64,000 bases of DNA from Sycobia sp. Sy_11 (lineage: Eukaryota > Arthropoda > Insecta > Hymenoptera > Epichrysomallidae). The stretch spans positions 369,001-433,000 of the forward strand of contig JACCIC010000295.1 in the NCBI GenBank assembly GCA_018907035.1, in the 5' to 3' direction. Both the position numbers and the translations under genes were made by a program. Shown here one piece after another: positions 1 to 11,829 of this stretch (positions are counted from its first letter, which is position 1; the number at the start of each line of letters is the position of its first letter). The notes below the pieces were generated by a model. It did not search any database and was not told the origin of the DNA. It saw only the letters and a list, made by a program, of their open reading frames with translations.

Positions 1-511
1 ATTGAACTCACACACGTGCGCGCGCTCGCACGCACATACATAAACGTGCTGCGAAGGCAGCCACTTCCAAGGGGCTAACAATGATAAGGTATGCTAGCGA
101 TATATACTTAGTTGTCGTGTTACTTAACGAGGTTCAGTAAATCAGGAATGGCATTATAAACGTATTAACGAATTGGCTAAGAAAGCATGATTTTAAACTT
201 GTAGCAGAGAAAACTTGTACTTGCTAAGATTATGCCTAATATAGGAGGGGCGAAACAATCAAGATGAACTATTCTTCTATCGGTGGTAAATCAAGATGAA
301 CTATTCTATGGCTAGAGGTATACTCTATCATTAAAACAAAAATAATACAAATAGAATAGAAGCTGTAGGATGAAAATAAAGACTATAAAAAAATTGTCAA
401 TTCAGACCATAAAATAATGAGAGCGTAAATGTAATTGGGTTAAGGAGGATAGGTGAACCTATAGTAATATAGTAAAAGTATCACAAGTTCGTCAACTTCC
501 ACCTTAATCAG
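1..511. other. No gene recognised
   Basis: I see no coding signal here. It starts with a short alternating CA/CG tract. A 19-bp direct repeat occurs at 257-275 and 289-307 (first bases AATCAAGATGAAC), 32 bp apart. Confidence 0.5.
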
Positions 512-790
512 ATGTTTATTGAACATTGTTGCTTTCATAGTTATTTATACCTAAGCCGCGTATATGATGGTGCAGAGTACTTCGCATACCCTCGGACTCG
601 ACGAAGATGTGAAACATATGCTGTTCCACTGTTCAAAGTTTCTGACAGAACGAGAGCATTTTTAGGGAATATGTTGAGGCACTCTGTATCCTGATGGTAT
701 GGTCAGATATCTGGTGGCCTTACCTGAGGGATAAAAATCGGTGTATACCTTCGAAAAAGCAGTTTTGAACAAACCAAATACTAACAGAAT
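512..790 (+). pseudogene. R1-like non-LTR retrotransposon fragment (ORF2 C-terminal zinc finger)
   Basis: Read in two frames, this matches the C-terminal end of R1/jockey-type ORF2 proteins. The first frame (512 to about 595) gives a GHGCFNSYL-like stretch (seen as HCCFHSYLYLSRV). The frame starting near 600 gives DEDVKHMLFHCSKFLTERE, which fits the H-x4-C end of the usual CCHC finger just before the R-rich helix. A frameshift near 595 and a TAG stop at about 663 break it. The first cysteine pair cannot be read intact. It is a dead scrap with no neighbouring reverse transcriptase domain. It resembles the finger of the better preserved R1 copy at 49760-49860 but is clearly more diverged. Confidence 0.6.
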
Positions 791-1291
791 CTGATTTGAC
801 ATAAAGAACACGGTTATAGCCGTGTAAAAACAGCAACCAAGACGTCGCGATAGAATATAATCTGTATAGGTTTGAAACCAGCTGCGAAGGAATGTCCACA
901 CAGCCGGTTCCTTCGACTGGTGACGGGTAATAGAAGGTCGGAAAATAAAGAACATTAAAAGAAATAAATAAATAAATAATTTTATGATGGACAAATGTTT
1001 TTTCGGAAATTTTTGTTTCGTTCGGCAAAATTTGCCTCATCCAACATCGATTCGTGGAATTAAAGATACTGCTTCGTGACTAATGAAGCTAATGTACTAA
1101 ATTTATTTTTATTCATAATATTAAAATGTTTGCATCAATACTGTTAGTATCTTGTTTAACAATATATTGATTTATATTTAATCGTAAGTGATACATTATT
1201 GAAACGAAAATTATTTATCAATAAAAAATGCATAAACTGTATGTGACAAGAATATTATACCGTGTATGTTAAGCATACAACTAAATCATTA
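791..1291. other. No gene recognised
   Basis: AT-rich sequence between the R1-like scrap and the BEL/Pao element. A short hydrophobic reading from an ATG near 1126 is closed by a stop after 14 codons and has no convincing splice donor, so I did not call it an exon. Confidence 0.4.
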
Positions 1292-1470
1292 TGTTCTAGA
1301 CAACCAAAAAGGGATTAAACAAAAAAAAATGTTTAAGTTTTTTCAAATTATTTAATATAATAATAGAAACGATAATTTTTTACGACATACCAAACAGAGA
1401 ATAGCCAGTAATATAATGAGCTAACATTCCGCGCATTCGAACCTTTATAGGCACGCTTCTCGCGCAGCCA
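1292..1470 (-). repeat. Left LTR of the BEL/Pao element (3' LTR)
   Basis: Direct repeat of 4854-5033. It begins TGTTCTAGACAACC and ends GCGCAGCCA, so the ends are TG...CA. By eye it differs from its partner at a modest number of sites, so the insertion is not recent. Confidence 0.8.
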
Positions 1471-1474
1471 TTCT

Positions 1475-3300
1475 TTTAAAATTGCTTATCGGAATTTCTA
1501 TTTCTTTTTCTATAAATTTTGTTAATTTAGCTCCAAACAATGCCACCTGCAGCTCCAATCGCGGTATAGACATTCATTTTAAAGGTGTGACCCTACTTTT
1601 TCCCATTATTAACGAAACGTGAACGTCATTATATGAATTTTCAAATCGTAAATACGCTGCTGCAGCATACGCTGTTAAGCTAACGTCACAATAAACATGG
1701 AATTCAACATTATCGTATTTTGTATGTATTGAAGATAAGCAACGCGGAATTTCACATGATTTCAAAGACTCTAACCTTTTAATCCGAACTAAGCAGGCAG
1801 TGCATTCCTCATCTCTCAATTTTTCGTCCCAACCAATGCCACTTCTCCATATTTCTTGCATTATAATTTTAGATATTCATGTGAAGGGGGAAAGAAGACC
1901 GAGGGAATCATATACGGACATAAGCACACGCAGAACTTCTCTTTTAGTTGGTTTTCTGTCGCATTATATAATTGCTGTAGATATTTTAGCAAATTAGATG
2001 TTAAATTTTAATTTATCAGTTTTTATGTCCCAGAAAAGTCCTAAAACTCTTTCTCCTCCCCGATCGCATAGTTTATGTTCATGGCCATTTTTTGAATGCT
2101 TAATATCGCGTAATACTCGCGTATAATTACTGGCCCATCCATGTATTTCGAAATTTGCCTGCCAATTATTTTTATTACATTATTTATAATTTTTAAAGCC
2201 TCAGCCTTGGTTTTCGGACTCGTCAAATAATGATACATGTAACTATCATATATAATACTTATTAAAGCTTCCGGAAAGCTCCCAGAAAAACACAATGCGT
2301 TAGAATTTTTAATATATATGTTACATTTAATTTAATTTAATATATTGCGTTACATGTCAGCTATGTCGGCTTTCAAAGCGATTTTATATTGTCGAAATCT
2401 TATTAGTACTCCCGGCAACGGTCGTAATAAATCCGAACCCGAATCTAGCTAATAATTTAGACTAATTCCTCGCGTCTTAGCTGCAGCATCAAAAACTATC
2501 TTATTTAGTTTGTTGATATTATATACACCGAAATGTGGCAAAAACCAAATCCTCTTATTATCTATTAATTTACCTACCTTTTTAGCATATCCCAAATTCA
2601 AAAATTATTCCATATCCTTATAATATAGTTTAGCATAAACAATATCACGATCTAGTCTCTTCTCTAGCGCGAGTAGTCGTTTCTTTGTTTTTGAAAAACT
2701 ATCAATATCGGGTGCGTAATCAGATTTTCAAATAAACCGACCTCCCAAGAATTTCCAACCGAATTTGCGCGCATTATCGCAGAGGTCGATCTCTTCGCGT
2801 TCGAAAGACGATCCTTTTATAAACAAAGAACGCGCTGGCTTCATTATCGGAAATACCGGTCAGCGTAACGTCCATCTAAGCAAAGATCGCGATAAAGATA
2901 GATTTCAATTATTTATTTCTATTAATTGTCGAGTACTTATTATTTTCCAATTATCTTGGCCCAACAAAACTTTTACTGCAGCATTGTAATACAGTTTTAC
3001 ATTTATAATAGTCTTTTCAAATTTAAGTAGGTTATTAATTAATTTTTCAATAATTGTTTCTGATGGAAGTTTGAAATGTTTCGTAGTGATCGCGCCTTTT
3101 ATTCGATATTTTTCAGCAATACCTGTTACATCTACGTCTATTGTTTCGCAATTATGCATAAATATATTTTCATTATTTAAACCTGTTACCTTTAGATCCA
3201 ATATAGATCCCTTTATCTCTAAATGGCGTGAAATATTATAATCAATTAATGTAACCGTAGAACCCTCGTCCAATAATGCATATGTTTATGATAATTTTAG
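1475..3300 (-). pseudogene. BEL/Pao pol remnant: protease, reverse transcriptase, RNase H start
   Basis: Reading leftward: a retropepsin with DEGSTVTLID as its active-site motif (from about 3273) and a LLGQDNWKI motif towards its C-terminus; the RT N-terminal region (ALEKRLDRD, IWFLPHFGVYN, VFDAAAKT, about 2690-2440); the RT fingers/palm (LLRPLPGVLIRFRQY, KADIADM, about 2435-2340); then a gap and the palm with YMYHYLTS where YMDD-type is expected (about 2240); finally the WDEKL / IPRC / AYAAAAYLR / KSRVTPLK segment (1861-1574) that precedes RNase H. Stop codons and frame changes separate these blocks. The polymerase aspartates are replaced (YMYH), so the enzyme would be inactive even without the stops. 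No integrase follows. Confidence 0.75.
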
Positions 3301-3348
3301 GACCAATTAAATTATCGGTAATATTTTAAGCAATATATCTGTTTGTTC

Positions 3349-4735
3349 TAGTCATAATTCTGAATCTCTAGAAGTGGTTACTACATGGGCATATTCAGAA
3401 TTATAATCTTTATTTTCCATGTTTTGCTTGAAGACATCGTCTTTCGTGTTATAGCTTGAAAATTCATTATTGTACAGTAAATCATTGTGAGTTTTACCAT
3501 ATATTGAGTATTTTCCGTTTCTACATTTCTCCTTTGAATGCCCTGTTTTCAAACAAGAAAAACATAGCTTATATTTTCTAGCCTTTGAGCACCGTGCTGC
3601 AATAGAATCCGTTTTAAAAATCGCACACTCCGATGGTAGATGTTTACCACGCTTGCAAATACGACAGTTATATCTTGTTCTTGACGCGTATTCGTTTACA
3701 GGCTTCGCTGAATATACATGTGCTGATCTAAAATTACTTCTATTTTTATGAAATACATGTTTTTTGTACAGACTCGCTTAAATGAAATTCTGAATCAAAT
3801 ATTCCCGCAGTTGAAACTACTTCTGCTTCCGTTTAAAGAAAATCGCCTAATTTTTCTAATTCCGATATTTCCTCGCTGATAGTAGCTGAATATATACTAT
3901 ATGCGCACTTTAGTGATAATGGTAATTTACTTCCGATAGTACTACTAATTTCCGAACTGTGTAAATATTTTGTAAGTTTCAGAGATTTCATAGCGGTAGC
4001 ATTTTTTAATTTAGTAGCAAACTGAGTGAGAGTTATTTTTCCTGATTCCAAGCTTGGTTACTTATTTAAATCATTCACAATCTTTCGCGCTATTGTATTT
4101 TTGTTACCATAGTGTAATTCGAGCATACGTATCACATCGGCTGGATCAGAACTTGTAGCTAAAAGCGTATTTACAATTTGTCTTGCTTCGCCTTTTAAAG
4201 CTTGAAACAGTCGCGTCGGATTTTCTCTATTATTGTAGTCGCCTAGTTCCGACGATAATTTGTACGCTTGTTTAAAATGTAACCACTCTAACGCGTCTCC
4301 TGAAAATATAGGTAATTTTCATTCGGTCGTTAAACGTTTAACTAAACGAGAATTATTTTCGCTAAATGAAGCTTCGCGCACAGAATTCAATGTTCTTTCA
4401 ATCGCATTTATCAATTGAGATGTAGCAGTTAATTCTATCGCATTATTTAATTGTTGCGGTCTCACCGACAGCGAAGTGCTATTTATCCAGATGTTCGGAT
4501 GTCCGGTCGGAAGCGTAGATGGATCCTCAGCTTCTATCTCGGAGTGTTCGGTCTGCTGTTGATTCGGCATGGTCGCTGAATTGCTGCACACGTTGCTCGA
4601 CGAACGTTAACATGAATCCGCATGAACTCTAGGTGGCTAGGAAACTGTTGATCTCTGCGATGTTCTGATTGACTTAGCCATCGGCTCCTCCTGATGATCT
4701 CTGGACTTCGAAGTTGTATTTTGTCGTCGCGGCAT
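3349..4735 (-). pseudogene. BEL/Pao gag remnant
   Basis: The probable gag start is the ATG at 4735 (MPRRQNTTSKSRDHQEE...), closed after about 36 codons. The frame resumes through the open stretch 4591-4319. After a TGA at 4316-4318 it continues with the DUF1759-like core LPIFSGDALEWLHFKQAY ... NPTRLFQALKGEA ... LELHYGN down to about 4070, typical of BEL/Pao gag. A further piece lies at 4051-3833. A zinc-knuckle region follows at about 3570-3480 (C..CLKTGHSKEKC, then H.DLL). The domain order is normal for the family; the stops make it non-functional. Confidence 0.7.
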
Positions 4736-4828
4736 TCTCGCCAGAAATGAACGACAACAAACAAAATATAAATATTTCAGTTTTTTTCATTAGTTTTTAC
4801 AAATTTAATCCCAATAAACCGGAAATAG

Positions 4829-4853
4829 AGTCCCGGGTTTCGGCACTAAAATT
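4829..4853 (-). promoter_or_regulatory. Primer-binding-site-like sequence next to the BEL/Pao 5' LTR
   Basis: Directly inside the right LTR the + strand reads TCCCGGGTTTCGGCAC(T). This resembles the 3' end of a tRNA acceptor/T-stem ending in CACCA, as expected for a primer-binding site read on the - strand. I cannot name the tRNA. Position and orientation agree with the element reading right to left. Confidence 0.45.
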
Positions 4854-5033
4854 TGTTCGAGACAACCAAAAAAAGGATGAAACAAAAAATAAGGTTTAAG
4901 TTTTTTCAAATTATTTAATATAAGAATAAAAACGATAATTTTTTACGACGTACTAATCAGAGGATAGCCAGTAATATAATGGGCTAACATTCGGCGCGTT
5001 CGAACCTTTACAGGCTCGCTTCTCGCGCCGCCA
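4854..5033 (-). repeat. Right LTR of the BEL/Pao element (5' LTR)
   Basis: Partner of the repeat at 1292-1470. It begins TGTTCGAGACAACC and ends GCGCCGCCA. Being next to the primer-binding-like site and the gag start makes this the 5' LTR of the minus-strand element. Confidence 0.8.
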
Positions 5034-6771
5034 TCAAATTCTCTGAATTTAGCAATAAGATGCAAAGGGAAAACAAATCTGTCGAGAAGTTTTCATATGT
5101 AACCTTTTTTGGTTCAGATATATAAGCTTTTTTTGAAGCTCTTCTTTTATTTCTATCCATCATAGAAGTATTTGATTTTCAAAATCCCCAAATTTTTTTC
5201 TAAATTAAAGTATAAATTTCAGAAATACAGATTTTGAAAATCTGAATTTATCCATTAATCAATATAAAAAATTTGGTATTTTGTGGTGCTTTAGAACTTT
5301 TGTATAAGCACGTTTCAGCTTTCCAAAATAGTATCCAAATTTCAGCTTTCGAAAATAGTATCTAAAACCATACATTCGAAAAATACAGCTTTCGAAAACC
5401 TTATGGTTTCCCGATCACGGCACCAATGAATTTTGAATGTATAGTTTTCTCGGAAGAAAAAGTGGCATTTTCCAGTCACAGCACTGATAATAGTAAACAT
5501 CTCGAAAGTCTGTCTAATTCAATCAATCTAAATTGATTTTATATTTTCTTTAGAGTTACGTTATTACCTTTTATTAAATATATAAGTAAAAATATCTATT
5601 CGATTAAATTTTCAATTTCTATTTCCAAAATATTAGTGGTTTTCCTTTACAATAATTATTTGACCATGAATTTTCTAATACTTATAAAATATCAAATTGT
5701 TAAATAAATTTTCATTTAATATATTTTATGAAAGAATTTTAGCCTAATATTTTCTATAATACAACAAGTAAAATAAATCTTAATTCTTAATATAACACAC
5801 ACTTCTCAAAAGAAATGAACTTAATCAACGCCGTCATTACATTGTCATATATCTATACATCAATTTCCGTTCAAAAATATACATATGAAATCGTAGTTTT
5901 TTATATCCTAAATATATAACGCTTAACGCTTTACTATTTAAATGTCAGCAATTTAAATATTATTATTATTTATATCTATTCTATAAACTTAAAAACTTAA
6001 TTTCCCCACTATCTTAATAAATATATAAACTTGTATAATTTGAAATAATTTTACATGTTATTATTCTATCCGTAACACATTAAATAATTACACTATATCT
6101 ACTTACTGAAACTGATTTAACCTTTAGAGGGTCGGGATGACGCCTACAGATGTCATATGTTTTTTCATTAATCAAGCAGAACTATGATTTCCAGCATAAT
6201 CAAGGAAAAAACAATATTAGTTCAAATTGGTGACCATCTTGAATCCGCGATTTTGAATTTCGAAAATTTGATTACAGAATCGTATTCAGCGACCCCAAAA
6301 ACCACTAGGGAAACATTTTTGACACTTAAGAAATCTTTCAAACGTTTTTTAAGAAAAACAAAGGAATTACCATGCGTATTACAGTACCAAACCGGGATGA
6401 CGTATGGATGCGTCATGCTCCGATCTACCAAAGGCTTGGCCTTAGTTTAATCTTTTGTGGATGGACTAAACTTACTTTTTTATAAAAAATGGAGCTTTTG
6501 AAATTTATCAAGTCTCGACAGTCTAAAAGTTAAATAATATAAAGTACTATATGTGTCAACACTTAAGTTTATTTTGACTTATATCTATTAGTATAAAACT
6601 TTTACGCTAAAAATTTTACTAAAAAAATTTTTTTCATGTTAGAAAAAAAGTAAAGCAGTAAACTTTTAATCAAACTAAAAAAAAAACTATTTTATACGTT
6701 TTGTCGTAGAGCACCTGTCGAAATCGTCAGTGAGATGACAAATGTATTCATCTAAGGCGAATTGTGCAAAA
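5034..6771. other. Intergenic AT-rich region; possible one-sided piggyBac-like end at 6117
   Basis: No gene. At 6117-6142 a TTAA is followed directly by CCTTTAGAGGGTCGGGATGACG, and a related GGGATGACGTATGGATGCG lies at 6393. TTAA next to CC is how piggyBac-type ends look, but I found no matching opposite end before 7000. The small ORF at 6184-6450 between the two motifs has no recognisable domain and is probably noncoding. Confidence 0.35.
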
Positions 6772-6993
6772 ATGTATTTTCTCAATTTAATTAAAATTAT
6801 TTGTCATTTTATTTTTCTTCTAGCATACAAAGATTTTTTCTTAAATCTTATAATTAGGCTTAATCAATTAAAAACAAGTTGGTGTAAAACATTACTTTTG
6901 TGAAATTACTCAATAGTTAAAAAAATAAAATATTACTGTATATATATGTATTAGAAATATCACGATTAATAGGTTACTATATATTTTATACAG

Positions 6994-9350
6994 CCAGAAG
7001 CTTAGAAAAAGAATATATAATGGGTGGTGATGAAGTGGACAGAAATGATTTCATGTACCAAGTTTCTGTGCAAAATGATAATTATCCTAGATGTGGAGGA
7101 GGTATTCTCAATGAAAAGTTAGTTCTCACAGCTGGAAATTGTTTTATAAATGAATCAAGTGGAGTGCTACTCCGTATGCATTTTACGGTTCTGGTTGCAA
7201 ATAATGTATTCTTGCCAGATGAAAATTCGCTGAGATTTGAAATAAGCAAACTATATATGCTTATACCATATCTAGATGCTTCCCAAAGATTCGTACCAAC
7301 ATATTTTACACCAGGGGACATAGCTATCCTTGAAGTAATATACATTTATATTTCCATATATTTAAAGTATCAATTCGGAAAATTATCTGTGACAAACCTT
7401 GTAAAATAGATATCCACATTAATAGTAATAATTTAACATGAGTATTTTTTACTTATTTCTCAATCTTTATATCCCAGTAACGACTCTTATTATTTACAAA
7501 ATCTTCTATTTCAGTTGAAGGATGGATTCAACATGTCAGTGAATTTGCACATACGTTCAATAAATTTACCTAAGAGTTTTTCACAATCTCGTAAAACATT
7601 TACAATAGCAGGATATGGCTTTTATACTACTATAATTGAGAGAGATTTAAATACCAATCAAGTAGTGACTTATAGATATGCTGATGGTAAATTAAGAGCG
7701 AGTAGAGTACGTATAATAACTACCAATGATTGCAGAGATTTGCATGGAGTATCTATTCATAATTCAAAATTCTGTGCAGCTGTCGAACAACGCTTAAACG
7801 AAAGAGCGCGGGGAGTATGTTCGGTAATATATAGTTTATATAAAATTAATATTTCATGCATAAAGTAATATTGAAAATAATTTAACAGCGTATATCCTCA
7901 GTTTAGTTTATAATAAAAAACGATAAAATTAAGGGTACTTATTGACGACTGATTTTATTGTCAAACATATAGATTATTTAAAATAAAATAATTTAGGGTC
8001 ATAATTTTGTATAGTTGAAATGTGAATTTCGACCTACACCATTTGCTGATGAATCGTCACAAGGTTGGAATATCTAGATTCATTGTTATTTTTCTGATAA
8101 AAAAAAATTTTAAAAAAGTCTTTACGAGAGGGAGGGGGGGCAAAAACGAGAAATTTGTCATATCATCTTCATTTATTAATATATTTACTCCAACATTTTT
8201 ATCGCCATCACAGTATTCTTCCTTGGCCATAACACATTTCTGCAATCGATACTTCCATTGTTAAAAACATTTTTTAAATTCATTTATCGGGATGTTCTCA
8301 GCCCTTCCTGTGATCTTTGTTTTACCTCCTCCAAAGTAATAAAACGATTTCCCCTTAAGTCTAAGGAATAAAAAGAAAACACATGGGGCCAATCCGGTAA
8401 GTGAGGAGGGGGTAAACGATTAATGACATCCCGTTTTTGGTAAAAAATTACTTTACGGTTAAAGCGGTATTTCTCGCCTGTGAGAAAGCGACTGATAAAT
8501 TTGGCTACAACTTCTTTCATCTCCAAATATTAAGATGAAATCCTCTGAACTGAACTCCATAATATTCCACTAAACTCACTGAGCTAATGAATGATTCACC
8601 GACGATCTTCATGTACGAGAGCATTAATTTTGTCAACGATTTCGTCACTTCTAGACGTTGGAGGGCATCCTGAACGGGGTTGGTCGTCAACTAACATTTC
8701 TCCATTTTTAAAACGTGAAAACCACTAAAGACTCTAGTTTTACTGAGGGCAACATCTCCATAAGCAGACTTAAGAATTACAATAGTTTCCGCGTCAGATT
8801 TACTCAACAAGAAACAAAATTTCATAGCCGCGCGTTCCTCTCTTCTCCGACAACCGGCCTTGGCGTTTTTGCCTAAATGGAAAAAAATGTTTCACAACAA
8901 ATATTCCTACGGATGAACCGATGCACATAATGCGACAGAACTTCACACGCTAAATGAGGAGACGTTTCCCTAATGCATACCTAGCCAAATAATGACCATG
9001 CCCACCCTCTCTCCCCATCACTACAGGATTCCCGTTGCTTTTGGGTCTCGTGTATATATATAATAGTGATATTAACGTAACGTATTATTTATTTTTCAAC
9101 ATTTCTTTCTTTAATATTTTTATAGGGTGACGGCGGTAGTCCATTTACGTACAAAAACGAGATCCTTTATGGAGTATTAGTCTCTGGTACAATTAACTGC
9201 AATGAAACGCTTCAACCAGGATTCTATACAAGAGTTACATATTACCGAGAGTTTATTCAACATGTCTTAGATAATGTTCCTTACCCATTAACACGTGCTT
9301 TTGCTTTAATCAAGGATTATGAATATAGATTTGTAGATGTAGCTCAATGA
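6994..9350 (+). CDS. SPH1: secreted serine protease homologue, catalytic His and Ser both lost
   Basis: Chymotrypsin-fold (S1) gene. Coding exons by GT/AG and paralogy: 6994-7334 (enters in phase 1), 7515-7823 and 9126-9350 (stop TGA 9348-9350). The mature part is about 291 aa. Landmarks: IMGGDE at the usual mature N-terminus, but preceded by Tyr instead of Lys/Arg; RCGGG; LTAGNC, where TAAHC is expected (His57 replaced by Asn); PGDIAILEV keeping Asp102; GVCS|GDGGSP, where the catalytic Ser195 is Gly; a C-terminal YTRVTYY helix. Cysteines for the 42-58, 168-182 and 191-220 disulfides are present. It should not be a protease; a binding or cofactor role is an inference. The signal-peptide exon is uncertain: 6772-6877 (MYFLNLIKIICHFIFLL...) has the right phase but a weak donor, GTTGGT. 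Intron 3 holds a mariner relic. AATAAA follows the stop near 9370. Confidence 0.82.
8284..8845 (-). pseudogene. mariner-family transposase relic inside SPH1 intron 3
   Basis: Read on the - strand from about 8838: MKFCFLLSKSDAETIVILK, then after a frameshift WFSRFKNGEMLVDDQPRSG and the SRSDEIVDKI...LVHEDRR region. These are the paired helix-turn-helix N-terminus and linker of mariner transposases. After in-frame stops at about 8600-8540 it continues as EVVAKFISRFLTGE and jumps directly to PPPHLPDWPHVFSFYSLDLRG, the C-terminal end after the last catalytic Asp region. The catalytic core is therefore mostly deleted. I saw no clean terminal inverted repeats. The insertion lengthens SPH1 intron 3 to 1302 bp, against 80-116 bp in its paralogues. 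Confidence 0.75.
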
Positions 9351-10457
9351 GATAATTTCTTTTAATTCTAATAAATAATTTAACAATTTGTTTACAATTT
9401 ATTTAAGAAATAAGTAGATCATATAATTTCCCGAAATAGTCTTCTCTTAAAACTAACCTCTCAAAAATCGGTCTATAAATCACACTTGATTTTAAAATAA
9501 AATCAAACTTTGCTACAATAATAATAGTTATTCTGATGCAGCGATAAAATTGATGATAACTTATAAATTATAAATTTATTGTCAAACCAGGACATAGATT
9601 TCAAACATATTTAAGTATAATGTATCTGATTAAGTTTCATAACGATGTAATGCAGTTTTAATGCAGTATTTTTATCTTAAAAAGAATAGACTCTTCGCAT
9701 TTCTTATTTGAATAATCTAATCCTATAACTTATTATAAAAGAATATCATTCACCTAAAAAACTTTTATTAAATTTGATATGATTTGATAATTAAAATAAA
9801 TAAAAAAATATAGAATAAATAATGCCTGTACATATCTTCTTAAAATTTTATATGATATGTTGTTATTTATATATGGCTAGTAAAATATATGTAATATCAC
9901 CCAGATGGCTAAAGCGTCAGAAAGACTTTTACCCAAAGATCTAAAATTTGATTTCAATCGCTGAAGATGAACTTGAGCGGTACGAAACGTTGGACGTAAC
10001 AGATCATCGATGCGGTAAATGGTGGTGGAGGTAGTCACGTTATTCTTTCCTAACAATAGTACAATAATTCATTTATATTTTCTAGTAGCGGTTTTGGTTT
10101 CTAATTCATAGGGGGTGATTATTAACAAGGACTGCCTTCTGACGGTTATATTTATTATTTAATTAAATGTAACACAATACAATTAAATGTATTGTGGTAT
10201 AAAGATTGCAAGAACGATAAAAGTATTTATGAGTTTAACTATTAACTGTATGAAAAAATTTCGATATTAAAAATGATATATAGTCAATTAATCGACAGGT
10301 CAAGAAATTTGTGAGGAACACCTATTTCGTATCCCTTAACTATTAGTATTACAAAACGTGTCAGCTCATGTATCATTTATACATTGTTTATACATGGCAA
10401 TTTCAGAATTTAGGAAACATACAAAAGGTTTCTGGTATATATATATATATATATATG
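9351..10457. repeat. Intergenic; dispersed repeat family P copy 3 (about 9961-10160)
   Basis: No gene. The segment 9961-10160 shares blocks with 29519-29870 and 44895-45145: GAAGATGA...CGAAACGTTGGACG at the start, then about 100 bp later GGGGGTGATTATTAACAAGGAC followed by a diverged palindrome. A short (TA)n lies at 10438-10458, into which the gypsy LTR is inserted. Confidence 0.45.
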
Positions 10458-11756
10458 TAACGTTCCTTCTCCTTCCGCTTTATTTTTGGAATTCTCTAAG
10501 GTTTTCAGGATATGTGATTCGGATGGAGGAACGTATCAGGACAGGGTTTCGGGTGAATGATTAGATACTCGTTTTCTTTATGTTTCAAAAAATAACAATA
10601 TATATTTTCCTATAGATTATACAATATATAAAAATAAAAAAAATAGTAATAAATTTATAAAAAAAAAAAGAAATAACTTCTACTCTATTGGCATCTCGGT
10701 GTAGATACCCTGCAACATAAAAAAAATAACGATTTATAAATTAATTATTAGCGCTGGCATTTTATTTTATTTTCTGTCTACTTATTAATTGGCTTATCTA
10801 AATTTCTACGAATTCAGACGGCCTTGACCCAGTGATTGCTTGCTTTGTTTACTCTATTTACTTAAACGGTTTATATAAGCGGTCCGTCTATTTACACGGA
10901 GTTTCTTTCGCAATATCGGAATAAATCTTTATTCTCTCTTTTATATCACGCTAAGGTGCGCCTTAGCTAGTGATATATAAGAGTTCGGTATTTTACTCAG
11001 GAATAAGTATTTCTTTTTCCTTAGTAAGACTCCGTTTTCCTTTCGATTTATTTTATAGCATTCACTTCTTATATTTATAATATTTAGTCGATCAACGTTA
11101 TGATGACTTGCAGATTTTCGGTCGTCGGTCGGTCTGGTATTAATCCGAGGTGCGCCTCGTGATTAATAGCCGTCTGGTAATTTAATTCGACGAAAAGGAA
11201 CGCCTTTTCCCCGAATTAAATTAGGTCGATTTTAATTTTGTCTCCCGGCGGTTTTTCTGGATTATTTCCTATGTGAAAAAGAATTACTTTCTCAGAAGTC
11301 GGGAGCGCCCGTTCTTCTGAGTCGGTAATTTTTAACTCTTTTCTTACGAGTAAAGGGGTTTTTCCTTTGGCCTCGAGAATGAATTTTTTTTCATGTAGGA
11401 AAAATACAGAATATTATCGGTCGGTAGATGACAGTTCTTCTTCGTCACTCGGGAGGTATCCTTCCTCGACGAGTGCCGAAAACGAACCGTGCTCTTTGCA
11501 AAATTTAGCGTACTTTTATACACAGAAAAAGTACATTAACAAAAATCGGATTGGTTATTATTTATTTAAAAATACGGTAATATTGTTCCTATTGGTTAAA
11601 TTATTTTATTCTACTTATTCTATTCTATGTTGTGTTTGTTTGTTTATTTATAGTAATCATTTCGTGTATATGTCTGCCTATTTATTATGATCTTACATTT
11701 ATAATAACTCTTGTCACGGTAATAAGTTAATTTATCCTATTCTTTTTCCCGTTACA
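10458..11756 (-). repeat. 3' LTR of the gypsy element (full length)
   Basis: Starts TGTAACGTTCC directly after (TA)n at 10457 and ends TTTTTCCCGTTACA, giving a 7-bp terminal inverted repeat TGTAACG/CGTTACA. Bases 11214-11756 are nearly identical to 16448-16987; 10458-11213 has no partner at the other end. The small ORF at 11367-11690 is repeated in both LTRs but shows no domain. Confidence 0.75.
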
Positions 11757-11770
11757 TTTCCCCCTCTTTT
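11757..11770 (-). promoter_or_regulatory. Polypurine tract of the gypsy element
   Basis: On the - strand AAAAGAGGGGGAAA lies immediately before the 3' LTR (TGTAACGGG). This is the expected place and composition for the plus-strand primer of an LTR retrotransposon. Confidence 0.75.
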
Positions 11771-11829
11771 CGGGAGCGGAAATTTATCTATCTAACGTAA
11801 ATTTTTGCTTCGGACGATCGAAAGTATTG

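Larger units (their letters stand above)
1292..5033 (-). mobile_element. BEL/Pao LTR retrotransposon, internally reduced and dead
   Basis: Two near-identical ~180-bp direct repeats (1292-1470 and 4854-5033), each starting TG and ending CA, bracket gag, protease, reverse transcriptase and the start of RNase H, read right to left. At about 3.7 kb it is well short of an intact BEL/Pao element: no integrase is recognisable between the RNase H start (about 1475) and the left LTR. Many stops and frameshifts interrupt every domain. The 5-bp flanks of the two LTRs do not match clearly, so I cannot show a target-site duplication. Family assignment rests on the protease DEGSTVTLID, the HFGVYNINK and LNY..LDSGSDLLRPLPGVL regions of the RT, and the RNase H-proximal WDEKL...IPRC and YAAAAYLR motifs. 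Confidence 0.85.

Noticed and set aside
1126..1170. Short hydrophobic ATG frame as the missing SPH1 signal exon
   Set aside because: Stop after 14 codons and no phase-1 donor.
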